Shown piece after piece: positions 5,676 through 6,964 of a DNA stretch of 6,964 bases (the first letter of the stretch is position 1; each line of letters starts with the position of its first letter). Position numbers and translations under genes: made by a program. The notes beneath the pieces are model-generated. The model did not search any database. It saw only the letters and a list, made by a program, of their open reading frames with translations, and was not told the DNA's origin. Source of the stretch: Bacillota bacterium. GTDB lineage: Bacteria; Bacillota; Clostridia; DSM-8532. The stretch is taken from positions 1 through 6,964 of the forward strand of contig JAEXRM010000168.1 of assembly GCA_023440865.1 (NCBI GenBank). Reading direction: 5' to 3'.

Positions 5676-6295
5676 CAGGCAACTCCCAACGCTTTCATCA
5701 GTTTGGCGTACGAACCTTCCTCCGGGATCAGGAAAAGATCGCCGAGCACGGTGTCCTGTCCGTCGATGAATTCATTCTCGATGTACAGCACCGTATCGGA
5801 GGCTTTTGCCTGCGCGATCGCAGGCACGCTCAGCACGGCGCCGGCCATGTCGATGGCAAGGCTCGGCACATCGGGCATGATGTTCAGGTTCGTCAGGGTG
5901 GAAAGCGCCGACAAGTAGGAACCGGCAAGAATGTTGCCCAGTTCCTGGATCGCGGAGCAGTTCATCTCGTCGAACTCCAGCTCCGTCTCGGGCGAACGCC
6001 CGAAGATGAGATTGATCATCAGCCGTGTCGCCTCGATGTCAAGCACGAACATGATGCTGCCGGCAATGTCGCCCTGCACACCCAGCAGGATGCCGACCAC
6101 CATCTCCTCCGCCGCGCCAAGCACCTCGCTGACCTCGGAGAACTGCATGACCTTGATCTTGGGCACCTTCATGTCGATCTTCCGGTCGAGCATGCGGGCC
6201 AATGCCGTAGCGGCATTCCCGGCCCCGATGTTGCCGATCTCGCGCAGCACGTCCATCTGAAAGCTGTCCAGTTGCTCAAAGCCAAGCTCGCTCAT
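5675..6295 (-). CDS. cheC: CheY-P phosphatase CheC
   Basis: 206 aa, normal for CheC of the CheC/CheX/FliY phosphatase family. It dephosphorylates CheY-P, especially when bound to CheD. Both active-site copies are intact: D15-E19-N22 in DVLREIGNIGAGNAATAL and S114-E118-N121 in SAIQELGNILAGSYLSAL, each fitting (D/S)xxxExxN. The pseudo-two-fold repeat between them is visible. The open frame extends upstream to 6616, but that part is an antisense-like shadow of cheW. The real start is the ATG at 6295, with AAAAGGGG about 7 nt upstream, 13 nt after the cheW stop. No FliY-type N-terminal extension or C-terminal SpoA domain is present, so this is CheC and not FliY. Confidence 0.97.
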   Translation of the reverse strand: MSELGFEQLDSFQMDVLREIGNIGAGNAATALARMLDRKIDMKVPKIKVMQFSEVSEVLGAAEEMVVGILLGVQGDIAGSIMFVLDIEATRLMINLIFGRSPETELEFDEMNCSAIQELGNILAGSYLSALSTLTNLNIMPDVPSLAIDMAGAVLSVPAIAQAKASDTVLYIENEFIDGQDTVLGDLFLIPEEGSYAKLMKALGVA

Positions 6296-6308
6296 GCGGA
6301 TCCCCTTT

Positions 6309-6770
6309 TCATGCGGACGCGCTGACGTCCGTGATGAGTTTGTCGATGTTGAGCAACGTGACCAGCCGACTCCCGATCTTGCCAACGCCCGTGATGTAAT
6401 CGAGCGTGCGGTCGCTGGTGATGCTGGTGACACTCTCGATGTCGCTCTCGAGGAGGTGATGCACCTCGCTGACCATGTCGACGAGCATGCCGAGCACCAC
6501 CTCGCCCATGCGGAAGATGATGATGCGCGTATCGTCGTCAGGTTCCCGGGCGGGCATGGAAAAATGCTTGCGCAGGTCGAGAACCGGAATGATCTCCCCT
6601 CGCAGGTTGATGACACCGAGGATGGCGCCCGGCGCCGTCGGCACGCGTGCGATGTTCATCATCTTTTCGATGATGGAAACCTTCTGGATGTCGACACCGT
6701 ATTCCTCCTGCCCGATCCGGAAGACGACATACTGCCTTCCCGAATCCGCTCCCTTGACCGCGTTGTCCAT
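6309..6770 (-). CDS. cheW: Chemotaxis coupling protein CheW
   Basis: 153 aa, the usual length for a single CheW-like domain. It links CheA to chemoreceptors in the polar array. Diagnostic features are YVVFRIGQEEYGVDIQKV (14-31), GVINLRGEIIPVLDLR (52-67), the GMLVDMVSEVHHL core and the IDKL end. The start chosen is the ATG at 6770, which has AAAGGGG 8 nt upstream. The frame runs ten codons further, to 6800, but without a comparable ribosome binding site and adding a non-homologous basic stretch. It is preceded by an 84-nt gap after cheA that contains an interrupted palindrome. No second domain, so not CheV. Confidence 0.97.
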   Translation of the reverse strand: MDNAVKGADSGRQYVVFRIGQEEYGVDIQKVSIIEKMMNIARVPTAPGAILGVINLRGEIIPVLDLRKHFSMPAREPDDDTRIIIFRMGEVVLGMLVDMVSEVHHLLESDIESVTSITSDRTLDYITGVGKIGSRLVTLLNIDKLITDVSASA

Positions 6771-6782
6771 GTACTGTTCCCC

Positions 6783-6795
6783 TTTCCGTCGGAAA
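6783..6795. repeat. Interrupted palindrome upstream of the cheW ribosome binding site
   Basis: TTTCCG and CGGAAA flank a single central base. On the transcript the downstream arm ends in the AAA that begins the cheW AAAGGGG site. A hairpin would be small (four base pairs with a five-nt loop), so an effect on translation is possible but weak. It could equally be chance. Confidence 0.25.
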
Positions 6796-6854
6796 CGCAC
6801 GGTTCCCGGTATGGTGTCCGTCCTGTCCGACCCTGCGGCACCCCCGCGTGCGCC

Positions 6855-6964
6855 TCAGAGCGCCAGCGAGTTCACGTCCACGATCAGCGCCACATTGCCG
6901 TCGCCGAGGATGGTGGCGCCCGCAATCCATCTGACGGACGACAGAAGCTTGCCGAGAGACTTGA
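6855..6964 (-). CDS. cheA: Chemotaxis histidine kinase CheA, C-terminal end (partial)
   Basis: Only the last 35 codons and the TGA (6857-6855) are present; the rest lies beyond the right edge. The translated end KSLGKLLSSVRWIAGATI continues LGDGNVALIVDVNSL, which is the nearly invariant C-terminus of the CheA P5 (CheW-like) regulatory domain. P5 docks CheW and receptors and controls autophosphorylation of the kinase that feeds CheY and CheB. The frame is open to the window edge. It is directly followed by cheW, as in other Bacillota operons. The short length limits what can be said, but the identity is clear. Confidence 0.95.
   Translation of the reverse strand, partial: KSLGKLLSSVRWIAGATILGDGNVALIVDVNSLAL

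Noticed and set aside
5808..5825. Perfect inverted repeat GCCTGCG-CGAT-CGCAGGC containing GCGATCGC
   Set aside because: It is inside cheC coding sequence and is explained by ordinary codons (P-A-I-A-Q-A); one copy only, so not a dispersed repeat family here.
6296..6616. Long N-terminal extension of CheC
   Set aside because: The extra 107 codons lie inside cheW in another frame and are Ser/Arg-rich; the homologous protein starts at 6295 with a good ribosome binding site.
1..6964. CRISPR arrays, insertion sequences, tRNA/rRNA genes, sigma-28 promoters in the gaps
   Set aside because: I looked in the gaps and found no spaced direct repeats, transposase-like frames, cloverleaf sequences or TAAA-N15-GCCGATAA-like promoters.

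Overview
The window is a compact, G+C-rich (roughly 60% by eye) bacterial segment. Nearly all of it is the downstream end of a large flagellar/chemotaxis operon read on the minus strand. The gene order cheA-cheW-cheC-cheD-(membrane protein)-fliA-fapA-(small charged protein)-DUF6115-like-(MltG-like) is a Bacillota arrangement. CheC and CheD are both present, Shine-Dalgarno sites are strong (AAGGAG, GGGAG, AAAGGGG), and the FliA region-2 sequence (SIYFGSNVEYDD, VKFETYASLRIRGAIIDSIR) reads more like clostridial than bacillar FliA. I infer a motile, relatively high-G+C Bacillota, more likely a Clostridia-type lineage than Bacillus/Paenibacillus. Genus is not resolvable from this sequence.

Layout, right to left (direction of operon transcription): the last 35 codons of cheA (6855-6964), an 84-nt gap, cheW (6309-6770), cheC (5675-6295), cheD (5190-5675, one-base overlap with cheC), an unrecognised two-TM coiled-coil protein (4733-5197), the flagellar sigma factor fliA (3946-4719), fapA of the DUF342 family (2275-3882), a 109-aa Gln-rich/charged protein (1936-2265), a single-TM coiled-coil protein of DUF6115/SwrB type (1254-1916), and a short membrane-anchored protein resembling only the N-terminal part of MltG (841-1257). 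Most junctions are 3-20 nt or overlapping, so the genes are likely co-transcribed and partly translationally coupled. The exceptions are the 84-nt cheA-cheW gap and a 63-nt fliA-fapA gap that carries a hairpin.

The left end is different. A plus-strand gene (227-811, 194 aa, DUF6648-like by recollection) converges on the operon tail, separated by 29 nt holding a short hairpin. It has what looks like its own sigma-A promoter: TTGACA, 17 nt, TATCAT at 124-152. The same elements occur in mirror image on the minus strand (TTGACA, 18 nt, TATCAT, reading 94 to 65). The two -35 boxes form the outer arms of an inverted repeat (89-129). This looks like a divergent promoter pair, with the partner gene lying off the left edge.

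Functionally, CheA/CheW form the signalling core, CheC removes phosphate from CheY-P, CheD deamidates receptors and partners CheC, and FliA switches on late flagellar genes. The four genes after fliA (fapA, small protein, DUF6115-like, MltG-like) are a poorly characterised tail whose predicted properties point to the membrane/envelope side of flagellar assembly or cell-surface control. I see no mobile element, CRISPR array, tRNA or rRNA. The most unusual items are the mirrored promoter/operator architecture and the uncharacterised tail module.
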